From Thinopyrum elongatum (Eukaryota > Streptophyta > Magnoliopsida > Poales > Poaceae): a stretch of 64,000 bases of DNA. The DNA is taken from the NCBI GenBank assembly GCA_011799875.1, contig CM022299.1:32130344-32194343 (forward strand), read 5' to 3'. A program made the position numbers and the translations under genes. The notes under the pieces are model-generated. The model made no database searches, was not told the DNA's origin, and saw nothing but the letters and a program-made list of their open reading frames with translations. Below, piece after piece: positions 23,661-35,668 of this stretch. Positions within the stretch are counted from its first letter, which is position 1, and every line of letters begins with the position of its first letter.

Positions 23661-24056
23661 GGAGATCTTGTATGGCTACACCTTCGCAAGGAACACTTCC
23701 CCAATGAACGCAAGTCCAAGCTACGACCACGAGCCGATGGACCATTCAAGGTGCTCGAGCGCTACAACAACAATGCATACAAGATCGACTTACCACGCGA
23801 CAAGTACTCCGTGAGCGACATCTTCAATGTCAAGGATCTCTCTCCCTACCATGGTGATGAGGCTTTCGATTCGAGGTCGAATCTTTCCCAAGGGAGGGGG
23901 GGACATGATGCGGAGCATCCCACGGTCATCCCCATGGACCTACCTATGTCTCCCACGACACCACCTGGACCAATGACAAGAGCTCGAGCAAAGGCTATCG
24001 AAGATAAGGTGAACTCGCTCCTATCCGAACTACCACTTTCTACATATGAGACATAG
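23661..24056 (+). pseudogene. C-terminal end of a Gypsy pol (chromovirus-like)
   Basis: One open frame reads GDLVWLHLRKEHFPNERKSK at its start, then YKIDLPRDKYSVSDIFNVKDLSPY, the usual end of the integrase C-terminal domain of plant Gypsy elements. It ends with PGPMTRARAKAIEDKVN and a stop at 24054-24056. The upstream part of pol is replaced by the LTR fragment ending at 23659, so this is a broken remnant. The frame itself has no lesion. Confidence 0.8.
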
Positions 24057-24936
24057 CTACTACCTCAAGCGGAGACCCTATGTGTGATCAGGTACTTGGA
24101 GGAAGACCACGGATCAGCTTCGCCCAATGGTCAAGACGGCGAGGACACCAAGTACAAGGAGCGAGAAGAGAAGCAGCCAGGAAGTCTCTAGCCACCGGAC
24201 ATCCGAGACATGTCGGACGTACGATGCCTGATGCATCAGCCCGCCAGACCAGCCGTAGCCAGCGAACGCTACAGTGGTCGGACGTCCGACGCCCTCCAGC
24301 CAACGGACGACCGAGCCCCTCCGGACGACCGGTGCCACCTTCACAGAACGAAAACGTCAGAAGTATGGAAACCACCGGGCGACCGACGCCCCGGACGTTC
24401 GGCCCTGACCAGACGTCCGATAGAAGCCCATCAGAGCCAAAACGTCGGAAGTCCGACGCGTACTGGACGTCCGATCCCCCGCGAGACTTCGGACGACCGG
24501 TAGCTGTCGGGCGTCCGATGCCTGTGTGTATGTACCCCTTCGTCCACTTAGACTATATATACTCCTGCTCCTCCCTCTTTTTAGGGTTAGCATTGGTTTA
24601 GCTCATATGAGAGATAGAGCTTTGCTCATGCACTTGATACTTTCTCCATCGGAGACCGCGGCCTCTACGGAGAAGATCCACCAAGTGGATTCAAGACCCC
24701 TCATGGGAAGACCTTCAAGACCTCCTCACGGAGAAGAACTTGCTACGTGTATCGTCCTTTGTTGTGTTTGAATTGTGTATCACTCTTCATGTTCATGAAT
24801 CTAGCACATGTGTGATCGTACCCGTTGATTTGAGTGTTTTCCTCTTGTTTTCCCTCGTGTTGTCCCCTCGTGTTCCTCGTAGGACCATCTCCATTTCGTG
24901 AAAGATCGGCCCTAGGGTTCCACCCTACATCACCCG
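24057..24936 (+). repeat. 3' region or LTR of the broken Gypsy, rich in ggacgtccga palindromes
   Basis: It follows the Gypsy stop codon and has no supported gene. Between 24180 and 24520 it repeats short GC-rich words around ggacgtccga and cggacgaccg. The last part (24600-24930) looks like an LTR leader. The boundary with the Copia gag that follows is near 24937. Confidence 0.5.
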
Positions 24937-24939
24937 TGC

Positions 24940-27900
24940 TACCGTTCCCCTGAATTTTGATGATGGTAGCAACTACACGGACTGGGTTCGTAACTTGAGG
25001 ATTATCCTCATTGCTGCACAGGAGAATTATGTCCTTGATGCACCGCTAGGTGACAGGCCTGCTGCAGGAGCTGATGCAGATGTTATGAACGCCTGGCAAG
25101 CTCGATCTGATGACTACTCGATAGTTCAGTGTGCCATGCTTTATGGCTTAGAACCGGGACTTCAAAGACGTTTTGAACGTCATGGAGCATATGAGATGTT
25201 CCAAGAGTTGAAGTTAATATTTCAAGCAAATGCCCGGGTTGAGAGATATGAAGTCTCCAACAAGTTCTATAGCTGTAAGATGGAGGAGAACAGTTCTGTC
25301 AGTGATTACATACTCAAAATGTCTGGGTATTATAATCACTTGACTCAGTTGGGAGTTAATCTTCCAGTTGATTGTGTTATTGACAGAGTTCTTCAATCAC
25401 TGCCACCTAGCTACAAAGGCTTCATGATGAACTATAATATGCAAGGGATGAACAAAACAATTCCCGAGCTCTTCGCAATGCTTAAGGCCGCGGAGGTAGA
25501 CATCAAGAAGGAGCATCAAGTGTTGATGGTTAACAAGACAACTAGTTTCAAGAAAAGGGGCAAGGGAAAGAAAGGGAACTTCAAGAGGAATGGCAAGCAA
25601 GTTGCCACTCCCGGGAAGAAGCCCAAAGCTGGACCCAAGCCTGAAACTGAGTGCTTCTACTACAAAGGGAATGGTCACTGGAAGCGGAACTGCCCCAAAT
25701 ACTTGGCGGATAAGAAGGATGGCAAAGTGAACAAAGGTATATTTGATATACATGTTATTGATGTGTACCTTACTAATGCTCGTAGCAGCGCCTGGGTATT
25801 TGATACTGGTTTGGTTGCTCATATTTGTAACTCGAAACAGGAGCTGCGGAATAAACGAAGATTGGCTAAGGACGAGGTGACGATGCGCATCGGGAATGGT
25901 TCCAAGGTCGATGTGATCACCGTCGGCACGTTACCTCTGCATCTACCTTCGGGATTAGTTTTAGACCTCAATAATTGTTATTTGGTGCCCGCGTTGAGCA
26001 TGAACAATATATCTGGATCTTGTTTATTGCGAGACGGTTATTCATTTAAGTCAGAGAATAATGGTTGTTCTATTTATATGAATAATATCTTTTATGGTCA
26101 TGCACCCTAGAAGAGTGGTCTATTCTTGTTGAATCTCGATTGTAGTGATACACATATTCATAATATTGATGCCAAAAGATGCAAAGTTGATAATAATAGT
26201 GCAACCTATTTGTGGCACTGCCGTTTAGGTCATATTGGTGTAAAGCGCATGAAGAAACTCCATGCAGATGGACTTTTGGAATCACTTGATTATGAATCAT
26301 TTGATACTTGTGAACCATGCCTCATGGGCAAGATGACTAAAACTCCGTTCTCCGGAACAATGGAGGGAGCCAATGACTTATTGGAAAAAATACATACCGA
26401 TGTATGCGGTCCGATGAGTGTTGAAGCACACGGCGGTATCGTTATTTTCTGACCTTCACAGATGATTTGAGTAGGTATGGGTATATCTACTTGATGAAAC
26501 ACAAGTCTGAAACATTTGAAAAGTTCAACGAATTTCAGAGTGAAGTGGAGAATCATCGTAATAAGAAAATAAACTTTATACGATTTGATCGTGGAGGCGA
26601 ATATTTGAGTTACGAGTTTGGCCTTCATTTAAAACAATGTGGAATTGTTTCACAACTCACGCCACCTGGAACACGACAACGTAATGGTGTGTTGGAACGT
26701 CGTAACCGTACTTTATTAGATATGGTGCGATCTATGATGTCTCTTACCGATTTACCACTATCGTTTTGGTGTTATGCATTAAAGACAGCCGCATTCACGT
26801 TAAATAGGGCAGCGTCTAAATCAGTTGAGACGACACCGTATGAACTGTGGTTTGGCAAGAAACCTAAGCTGTCGTTTCTTAAAGTTTGGGGATGCGATGC
26901 TTATGTCAAAAGGCTTCAGCCAAATAAGCTCGAACCCAAATCGGAGAAGTGCGTCTTCATAGGATACCCTAAAGAAACTATTTGGTACACCTTCTACCAT
27001 AGATCCGAAGGCAAAATCTTTGTTGCTAAGAATGGGTCCTTTCTAGAGAAGGAGTTTCTCTCGAAAGAAGTGAGTGGGAGGAAAGTAGAACTTGATGAGG
27101 TAATTATACCTTCTCTCGAATTGGAAAGTAGCACATCACAGAAAATCGTTCCTGTGATGCCTACACCAACTAGAGAGGAAGCTAATGATGGTGATCATGA
27201 AACTTCAGATCAAGTTACTACTGAACTTTTTAGGTCGACCAGAGCACGATCCGCACCAGAGTGGTACGGTAATCCTGTCCTAGAAGTCATGTTACTAGAC
27301 CAAGGCGAACCTACGAACTGTGAAGAAGCTATGATGAGCCCAGATTCCGACAGATGGCTTGAGGCCATGAAATCTGAGATAGGATCCATGTATGAGAACA
27401 AAGTATGGACTTTGGTGGATTTGTCCGATGATCGGCAAGCCATAGAGAATAAATGGATCTTCAAGAAGAAAATTGACGCTGATGGTAATGTTACTGTCTA
27501 CAAAGCTCGACTTGTCGCAAAAGGTTTTTGACAAGTTCATGGAGTTCACTACGATGAGACTTTCTCACCCGTAGCGATGCTTAAGTCTGTCCGAATCATG
27601 TTAGCAATTGCCGCATTTTATGATTATGAAATCTGGCAAATGGACGTCAGAACTGCATTCCTTAATGGATATCTTAAATAAGAGTTGTATATGATGCAAC
27701 CAGAAGGTTTTGTCGATCCTAAAGATGCTAACAAAGTATGCAAGCTCCAACGATCCATCTATGGACTGGTGCAAGCATCTCGGAGTTGGAATATACGCTT
27801 TGATGAGGTGATCAAAGCATATGGTTTTATACAGACTTATGGTGAAGCCTGTATTTACAAGAAAGTGAGTGGGAGCTCTGTAGCATTTCTGATATTATAT

Positions 27901-28875
27901 GTGGATGACATATTATTGATTGGAAATGATATAGAATTTCTGGATAGCATAAAAGTATACTTGAATAAGAATTTTTCAATGAAAAACCTCGGTGAAGCTG
28001 CTTATATATTAGGCATCAAGATCTATAGGGATAGATCAAGACGCTTAATAGGACTTTCACAAAGCACATACCTTGACAAAGTTTTTAAGAAGTTCAAAAT
28101 GGATCAGTCAAAAAAAGGGTTCTTGCCTGTGTTGCAAGGTGTGAAGTTGAGTAAGATTCAAAGCCCGAACACTGCAGAAGATAGAGAGAAAATGAAAGTC
28201 ACTCCCTATGCCTTAACCATAGGTTCTATCATGTATGCTATGCTGTGTACCAGACCTGATGTGTGCCTTGCCATAAGTTTGGCAGGGAGGTACCAAAGTA
28301 ATGCAGGAGAGGAGCACTGGACAGCGGTCAAGAACATCCTAAAGTACCTGAAAAGGACCAAGGATATGTTTCTCGTTTATGGAGGTGACGAAGAACTCAT
28401 CATAAATGGTTACATTGATACTAGCTTTGACACTGATCCGGATGACTCTAAGTCACAAACCGGATTCGTATTTATATTGAATGGTGGAGCAGTCAGTTGG
28501 TGCAGTTCCAAGCAGAGCGTCGTGGCGGGATCTGCGTGCGAAGCGGAGTACATAGCTGCTTCGGAAGCAGCACATGAAGGAGTCTGGAAGGAGTTCATAG
28601 CCGATTTGGGTGTAATACCTAGTGCATCGGGTCCAATGAAAATCTTTTGTGACAACACTGGAGCAATTGCCTTGCTGAATCCAGGTTTCACAAGAGAACC
28701 AAACACATCAAGAGACGCTTCAACTCCATTCGTGAAAAGGTCAAGGATGGAGACATAGAGATTTGCAAAATACATACGGATCTGAATGTGGCAGACCCGT
28801 TGACTAAGCCTCTTCCGCGAGCAAAACATGATCAGCACCAAGACTCCATGGGTGTTAGATTCATTACAATGTAAT
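24940..28875 (+). pseudogene. Copia gag-pol polyprotein with several lesions
   Basis: In order: gag (NYTDWVRNLRIILIAAQENY from about 24965), zinc knuckle (CFYYKGNGHWKRNC, about 25650), protease (FDTGLVAHICNS, about 25800), GAG-pre-integrase (CRLGHIGVKRMKKLHADG, about 26220), integrase (FDRGGEYLSYEFG, about 26590), RT (ENKWIFKKK, about 27445; YVDDILLIGND, about 27900) and RNase H (SWCSSKQSVVAGSACEAEY, about 28495). Lesions are TAG at 26108, a 1-bp deletion near 26434, TGA at 27529, TAA at 27679 and a frameshift near 28704. The frame after the last shift runs to TAA at 28875 through NVADPLTKPL. The zinc knuckle has Tyr in place of the second Cys. It cannot make a full polyprotein. Confidence 0.9.
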
Positions 28876-28895
28876 CTAGATTATTGACTCTAGTG

Positions 28896-28907
28896 CAAGT
28901 GGGAGAC
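28896..28907 (+). other. Polypurine tract of the plus-strand Copia
   Basis: aagtgggagac lies immediately before the 3' LTR, matching the element at 1809-1823. Confidence 0.85.
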
Positions 28908-30631
28908 TGAAGGAAATATGCCCTAGAGGCAATAATAAAGTCGTTATTTTATATTTCCTTATTCATGATAAAGGTTTATTATTCATGCTATAATTGTATT
29001 GATCGGAAACTTAAATACATGTGTGAATAAATAAACAAATACCGTGTCCCTAGTAAGCCTCTACTAGACTAGCTCGTTGATCAAAGATGGTTAAGGTTTC
29101 CTAACCATAGACATGTGTTGTCATTTAATGACAGGATCACATCATTAGGAGAATGATGTGATGGACAAGACCCATCCGTTAGCTTAGCATAATGATCGTT
29201 CAGTTTATTGCTATTGCTTTCTTCATGTCAAATACATATTCCTTCGACTATGAGATTATGCAACTCCCGGATACCGGAGGAATACCTTGTGTGATATCAA
29301 ACGTCACAACATAACTGGGTGTTCATAAAGATGCTCTACAGGTATCTCCGAAGGTGTTTGTTGATTTGGCATAGATCGAGATTAGGATTTGTCACTCCGA
29401 GTATCGGAGAGGTATCTCTGGGTCCTCTCGGTGATACACATCATAAGATTGCAAGCAAATGACTAAGGAGTTAGTTACAAGGTGATGTATTACGGAACGA
29501 GTAAAGAGACTTGCCGGTAACGAGATTGAACTAGGTATAGAGATACCGATGATCGAATCTCGGGTAAGTAACATACCGATGGACAAAGGGAATTACGTAT
29601 GTTGTCATAACGGTTCGACCGATAAAGATCTTCATAGAATATGTAGGAGCCAATATGGGCATCTAGGTTCCGCTATTGGTTATTGACCGGAGAGGTGTCT
29701 CGGTCATGTCTACATAGTTCTCGAATCCGTAGGGTCTGCACGCTTAACGTTCCTTTACGATATAGTGTTATATGAGTTATATGATTTGGTGACCGAATGT
29801 TGTTCCGAGTCCCTGATGAGATCACGGACATGACGAGGAGTCTCGAAATGGTCGAGAGGTAAAGATTGATATATAGGACGATGGTATTCGGACACCGGAA
29901 GTGTTTCGGAGTGTACGGGGTAGTCATCGGAGTACCGGACACCCCGGGAGGATGATGGGCTTATTGGGCCATTAGAGGGGAGCACACCAGCCCACAAGCG
30001 GCTGGCGCGCCCCCTATGGCAGCCGACCCATGGGGGAAAGGAAAGGGGGGGATTCGGCGTCCCCCTTCCTTCCCTCTCCCCCCTTTCCCTTTCCCCCTCC
30101 GACAAATAAGGAAGGGGGGCGCGGCCAGGGAAAGACCCCAAGTAGGATTCGGCCTACTTGGGCCGCCTCCTGGCAGCCTCCCCTCTCCCCCCACCTATAT
30201 ATATGTGGGAGGGGGCGCCTAGCACATCCAAAACAATTGCTTAGCCGTATGCGGCGCCCCCCTCCACCGTTTACACCGCCGGTCATATTTTCGTAGTGCT
30301 TAGGCCAAGCCTTGCGGAGATAACTTCACCATCACCGTCACTACGTTGTCGTGCTGTCGGAACTCATCCACTACCTCGTCGTCTTGCTGGATCAAGAAGG
30401 CGCGGACGTCACCGAGCTGAACGTGTGCTGAACGCGGAGGTGCTGTACGTTCGGTACTCGATCGGTTGGATTGCGAAGAAGTTCGACTACATCAACCGCG
30501 TTGTCAAACGCTTCCGCTTACGGTCTACGAGGGTACGTAGACACACTCTCCCCTCTCGTTGCTATGCATCTCCTTGATAGATCTTGCGTGTGCGTAGAAA
30601 TTTTTTGTTTTCCATGCAACGTTTCCCAACA
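28908..30631 (+). repeat. 3' LTR of the plus-strand Copia
   Basis: A 1,724-bp LTR from tgaaggaaatatgccctagagg to gcaacgtttcccaaca. The start differs from the canonical TGTTGG by two bases (tga-agg). A TATA-like ctatatatatgtggg lies near 30193. GC-rich frames around 29960-30290 are compositional and not genes. Confidence 0.9.
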
Positions 30632-30711
30632 TGATGCACATGAAGTGCGCCATTTTTTGTAACCTGAAAGGGTGAGAATTTCCTTTGTAAGAGTTACCCT
30701 TAGTGATTTCA

Positions 30712-32232
30712 GCGATCCAAGCATGCTGCTGCCTATCCATAATCGAGTTGGGCCGGCGGAAGTTCTTCTGGTCGACACAATTACAGCCCATCAACCCGCA
30801 TGTACATCAGGATTCGGGTTTTTCTATTTCGCACGGTAACACGGGTAGCGAGCAACACCTTGCTTCTCTTGTGCCTGTCCACAGGTGCGACTTTTTTATC
30901 ATGTGGATTTATGTGTTTTTCCTTCATTTTTTCTTTTCTTATGTTCAGCTCTCTATGTGGTTCCCTTTTTCTTTCTTAATCTATGATTTGTTTAAAAAAT
31001 ATGTATATTTAGAAAATTTAAACATTTTTTAAAATATTTTTAGGATACGTCAACACTATTTTGTAAATTTTAGAATTTAAACAAAATCATAAGATATTTT
31101 AATCTGTGATTTTCTTTCTTTCTAAATTCCATGAACATTTTTTAAAATTCCGTGAACATGTATGCATGGGTATACATGCTACAAAACGTGGTGGTAGGGG
31201 TGATACAAGTATCCCATGGGCGAATCTTGCAGCAATGACGCACACGAAGACAAACTATTTAGTTGAGAATATTAGTATGTTAATAATTGGATTAATCCCA
31301 AAAATGGTCGGGCCATAGATAATAAAAGATATGTGTTCAACAAGTATTTGCAATGTGCTCTACGAATTGATCTCAACGATAGTCACTCATACGCCAAAAC
31401 TACTCTCCTTGATATAATTTATTTGAGCCAAAGTACCTTCACACCTCATCACATGATCTATGATAATATCCTCCTTGCATATGAGATGTCAAAAAAAAAT
31501 CATGGAGAATGAGGATTGGAAGAACAAAAAATATCTTTTCATCAAATTGTATATGAGTGAAGCCTATGATCATGTGGAGTTATCTTTCTCTACTTATCAT
31601 GATGTGGATGGCCTTCAATGAAGATGGGTCAATGTAGTGATAGATTGTGTAGCTAGAGTACGATATTAAGTGAAGATAAATGATGATGCAGTGGATGCTG
31701 TTCTAATTGAGCAAGGGCTATGCTAAGGTGACCCTCTCTCCTATTCACAAAAAGGTGACCTTTTCTCCTCGTACCTTTGTTACAGAAAAGTAGGAATTTC
31801 TTTGTCACCCTCATGTTGGTTGCCACATCATTGCCGATGAATGTCAACGAATAAACTAGGCCTACTGCATCATAACATATTCACCCATGGAGAAGGCCAT
31901 TGCGGCAGAAACTTGGGCCTAATATATCCGTCGACATTCACCTACAGTAATGCGCCAACCACCACAAGGTTGAAGAGGAACACCACGGCGATGATAGTCT
32001 TGCTTTGCACTATTTCCGGGGAAATAATCTTGAGTAGTTTGGCAAATGTGAATCAAATATATGTTGTTGATGATGCTAGCTTTTGTCATGGAATGTGAAT
32101 GATGGATTTCTTTATATGGACAATGGTTCAGAAGGAAGAATGTGAGGTTGTGAGAGTATTGCACAAGACAAGTGGTGGGTACTCAATTAGTTGCATGCAT
32201 GCTTTCTACAAGCTCCGACAACCACTCGTTAT
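30712..32232 (+). repeat. Duplicated segment, copy A
   Basis: It starts gcgatccaagcatgctgctg and aligns with copy B (32933-34487) along its whole length by eye, with many substitutions and small indels. The offset is about 2,221 bp. It contains the LINE reverse transcriptase relic. The intervening 30632-30711 has no recognised feature. Confidence 0.8.
31420..31760 (+). pseudogene. Non-LTR (LINE) reverse transcriptase remnant A
   Basis: Broken frames contain QSTFTPHHMIYDNILLAYEM, then KLYMSEAYDHVE, then AFNEDWVNVVIDCVARV, then a relic of INDDAVDAVLIEQGL followed by GDPLSPY-like residues. These match the usual order of plant LINE RT motifs (a 'DNxLLAYE' block, 'KAYDRVEW', 'GFxxxW', 'QGDPLSP'). 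Stops and shifts prevent any product. The catalytic FADD block is not seen. Confidence 0.7.
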
Positions 32233-32932
32233 ATTGTTCACATCCTCTATTTCAACACATGGCATCCCATATCTGTTACCATTTGTCCTCCTTCATACTC
32301 TTGTTGACGGTGGTCTCGGTGCTCACACAATCACAACAAGTTTGAATGTGGTCAATCCTAAGGGGTCTCCCTCTCGGCATAAGATGAGAAATCTATTTCT
32401 TTTTCCTGCGATATATTAGCGAGGTGTGCATGACTGGTTATAGATGATTGATTTCGTCTTCAACTGGTTTTGCTGAGGTGTTCATTTACAACTTGGGTCT
32501 ATACTAGTTCGAAAGAAAGATGGATGATGCGCTATTTACTAAGATTGCACCCTAAATATCATTTTAAAAATGGCTAACAAGTAAAATAACATCATACTCA
32601 GATTCTACACATCTTTTTAATCAAAGTTCATATATAATATGTAAATTTGGAGTTAGGGTTTAAAATTTATGATTTTTTTAAAAACATTTGATATGAACTG
32701 CGGGTTGATTAACCCAAATATCAGGGGTTTCTACAAAAGAAAATTGATTAAAACTGGACTACGGGTTGATTACCAGAAACATCAAATGATTTTCTTCAAA
32801 ATTGAGAATCCGACTTTAAACTAGACTGTGGGTTGATTACCAGAAATATTAGGGGGTTTTCTGCAAAAGCTCGATGGACGGGAAGAAACAATGCTTCCTT
32901 TATTAGTAGGTATAGATATAGATGTAGCTCTC
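32233..32932. other. Spacer between duplicated segments, with a degenerate repeat
   Basis: No gene seen. Three loosely spaced units starting ctg(c/g/t)gggttgatta at about 32698, 32756 and 32826 are about 60-70 bp apart, and the last is followed by ttagtaggtatagata. This looks like the edge of a small repeat element that I cannot name. Confidence 0.4.
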
Positions 32933-34487
32933 GCGGTCCAAGTGTGCTGCTGCCTATCCATAATTGGTTGGGCCGGCAGCAGTTCTTGTAGTAAAAATGA
33001 TTACAACCCATCACCCCACATATGGGTTTAATATACAGTAGGATCCATTTTTTTTATTCCGCGCGGTAACATGGGGAGCGAGCAACTCCTTGCCTCTCTT
33101 GTGCCTGCCCACTACTGTGACTTTTTTACCATGTGGATTTATGTGTTTTTTCCTTTTTTTTCTTCTTTTTTACTTTTCTTATGTTTAGTTTTCTTCGTGT
33201 TTCCCTTTTTCTTTTCTTAATCCATGAATTTTTAATAATAACTATGTATATCTCAAAAATTTCAAAAAAATTTATAATATTTCTAGAATATGTGAAAATT
33301 ATTTTATAAATTTAGGAATATTTCTAAAATAATCATAAGATTTTTAATCTTCGATTTTTTTCTAAAGTCATTAGCGTTTTCTAATTTCCACGGACGTTTT
33401 TCACAATTTCGTGAACACGTATGCATGGGTATACATGCTACAAAAAATGGTGGTAGGGGGATACAAGGATCCCATCGGCTAATCTTGCCGCAATGACGCA
33501 CACGAAGACAAACTATTTAATTGAGAATAGTAGTATGTTAATAATGGGATTAATCCTAAAAATGGCCAGGCCATAGATAATAAAAGATATGTGTTCAATA
33601 AGTATTTGCAACGTGCTCTACAAATTGCTCTCGATGGTACTCACTAATATTATAAAAACTACCCTCCTTGATATAATTTATTTGAACCAAAGTACCTTCA
33701 CACCTGATCGCATGATCTATGATAACATCATCCTTGCATATGAAATGTAAAAAAAAATCATGGAGAATGAGGAATGGAAGAACAAGATATCTTTTCCTCA
33801 AATTGTATATGAGTGAAGCCTATGATCACGTGAAATGATTTTTCTTTACTAATCATGATGTAGATGGCCTTCAATGAAAGATGGATCAAAGTAGTGATGA
33901 ATTGTGTCACTACAATTATATATTAAGTGATGATAAATGGTGATGTACCGGATGCTGTTCTAACTGAGCAAGGGCTATACAAGGTGACCCTCTCTCCTGT
34001 TAAAAATAAGGTGCCCCTTTCTCCTCGTATCTCTGTTACAAAAAGTATGAGCTTCTTCTGTCACCCTCATGTTGGTTGCCGCATCGTTGCTGACGAATAT
34101 CAACGAATAAACTAGGCCTACTGCATCATTATATATTCACCCATGGAGGTCGTTGCGGCAGAAACTCGAGCCTAGTATATCCGTCGACATTCACCAGCAC
34201 TGATACACCAACTACCAAGAGGTTGAAGAGGAACACTACGACGATGATAGTCTTGCTTTGCATTATTTCTAGGGAAACAATCTTGAGTAATTTGGCGAAT
34301 GTGACGCAAATATATGTTATTGATGATGCTAGCTTTTGTCGCAGAATGTGAATGATGGGGTTTCTTTATATGGACAATGGCCCAGAAGGAAGAATGTGAG
34401 GCTGTGAGAGTATTGCGCAAGACAAGTGGTGGGTAATCAATTAGTTGCATGCATGCTTTCTACGAGCTCCGACAGCCACTTGTTCGA
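32933..34487 (+). repeat. Duplicated segment, copy B
   Basis: It starts gcggtccaagtgtgctgctg and ends near agctccgacagccact. It matches copy A (30712-32232). The order and orientation are the same, so this is a direct duplication or two insertions of one element. Confidence 0.8.
33640..34010 (+). pseudogene. Non-LTR (LINE) reverse transcriptase remnant B
   Basis: The same relic as in copy A: QSTFTPDRMIYDNIILAYEM, then MAFNERWIKVVMNCVTT, then INGDVPDAVLTEQGL. This copy is also broken by stops and indels, at mostly different positions from copy A, which suggests independent decay after duplication. Confidence 0.7.
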
Positions 34488-35545
34488 CCTGTTCTATTGT
34501 CTGAAACACTTCACCCCAAGAGTATGTTATATACTAATTAGAGACTCCTTTTGAGCCTCTATTAATTCTGAAAGGAAAAGAGAGAAACAAAATCTCACAG
34601 ACCGAGAGGGTCACTCTAATATATTATGTCTAAATAGGAGCCCCCATTACCTGATTTCTCATGACATGCAAGCTATCCACATCAGCAATCTACATGCAGC
34701 CATCCACCTCAGTCCACCCCAACAATCTAGCCATATCATCAATTCCAAATACTCTTTCTATTCCTGCAATTTAATTTCTCTCTGTTTCGTTTCTTTACCA
34801 GGCAGCTTCATTTTCTCCCGAAGGCCCACAGCTCTCGCCCGATCGCACCACTCCTTCTTCTCAACGGCAGTTTCTTCCTTCTGCTAAAAAAGAACCACGA
34901 CAGTTTCTTTCCACGACCGATTCTCCATCATAGGGCCAATCTTCTCCAAGGGAGCGTTGTTTCTTTCCCCGGATTCTCCATGTTGCCTCCTGCTTCTCTC
35001 CAATCTCTACGACACCCGTCTCCTTCACCTTCTTCAATGTCCATGAAATCCCAGTACTGTATTGCAATAGAATCAGATATATTTTTTCTCCCTCATGCAT
35101 GGGTAACAGATGCAATTCATATCCCCTTTAAGAAGTGCTGCCTGAGCAGCTAAAGCGCGTGCACACTGGAGGGCGTTGTCCCAGAGGACAGGTTGGAGCC
35201 GTAGCATCAGGTGCTGCCATGTTGGAAGGCTTTGCCGCGCACTGTCATTGGCCGCTTCTGTGGTCAGGCTCGCCATGGGAGCAGCGATGGGTCAAGCCGA
35301 AGGGCTTCGCCACATGCTGTCGTGCGTCAAAAATGACGTACGTTGCTGACAACGCCACTCAATGTTGCGCCACGATGTCATGCCGGGATGAGCTGCGTCG
35401 TGGCCGAGGGCCTCCACCGCGCGGGTTGGGCGCCACATCCACTGTGAGCACCGGTGTCAAGAATTAAACATAGCAAAGTCAGAGCAACATCAATCTCAGA
35501 ACAAAATGGATACTAAACATTAAGCCCTAACAAATCTGACATTGA
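34488..35545. other. No recognised feature
   Basis: Several GC-rich short frames occur (for example 35135-35467) but none resembles a known protein. A CT-rich tract at 34740-34890 could be leader-like sequence. I see no transposon ends. Confidence 0.4.
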
Positions 35546-35668
35546 TCATGTGTGGCTCATCAATCCACCGGATCATCTTTGTAACAGTAGAAACAACTCG
35601 TTTTATTTCATGTCTCAAAGTTTATAGGAATACAAAGATGATCCGGTGGATTGATGAGCCACACATGA
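35546..35668. repeat. Perfect 38-bp inverted repeat with a 47-nt loop
   Basis: The arms 35546-35583 and 35631-35668 are exact reverse complements (arm starts tcatgtgtggctcatcaatc). Transcribed, it would form a long perfect hairpin. It has no TA-flanked terminal repeats like a Stowaway MITE. It lies about 470 bp upstream of SPCS3. Confidence 0.85.

Larger units (their letters stand above)
24937..30631 (+). mobile_element. BARE/Angela-like Copia, plus strand, 5'-truncated
   Basis: It has gag, protease, integrase, RT, RNase H, PPT and one full 3' LTR (28908-30631), but no 5' LTR, no PBS and no gag start codon. It joins unrelated Gypsy sequence at about 24937. It belongs to the same lineage as the minus-strand Copia at 164-21898 but is better preserved. 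Because the left end is lost, no target-site duplication can be checked; the base run after the LTR is tgatg (30632). Confidence 0.88.

Noticed and set aside
24080..24601. 173-codon plus-strand frame with RRP-rich sequence
   Set aside because: It reads the CpG palindrome repeats after the Gypsy stop codon; repeats produce open frames in several directions. No domain.
34666..34887. Frame with a possible signal peptide-like stretch in CT-rich DNA
   Set aside because: Composition-driven; no family match, no splice context, and neighbouring frames are equally open.
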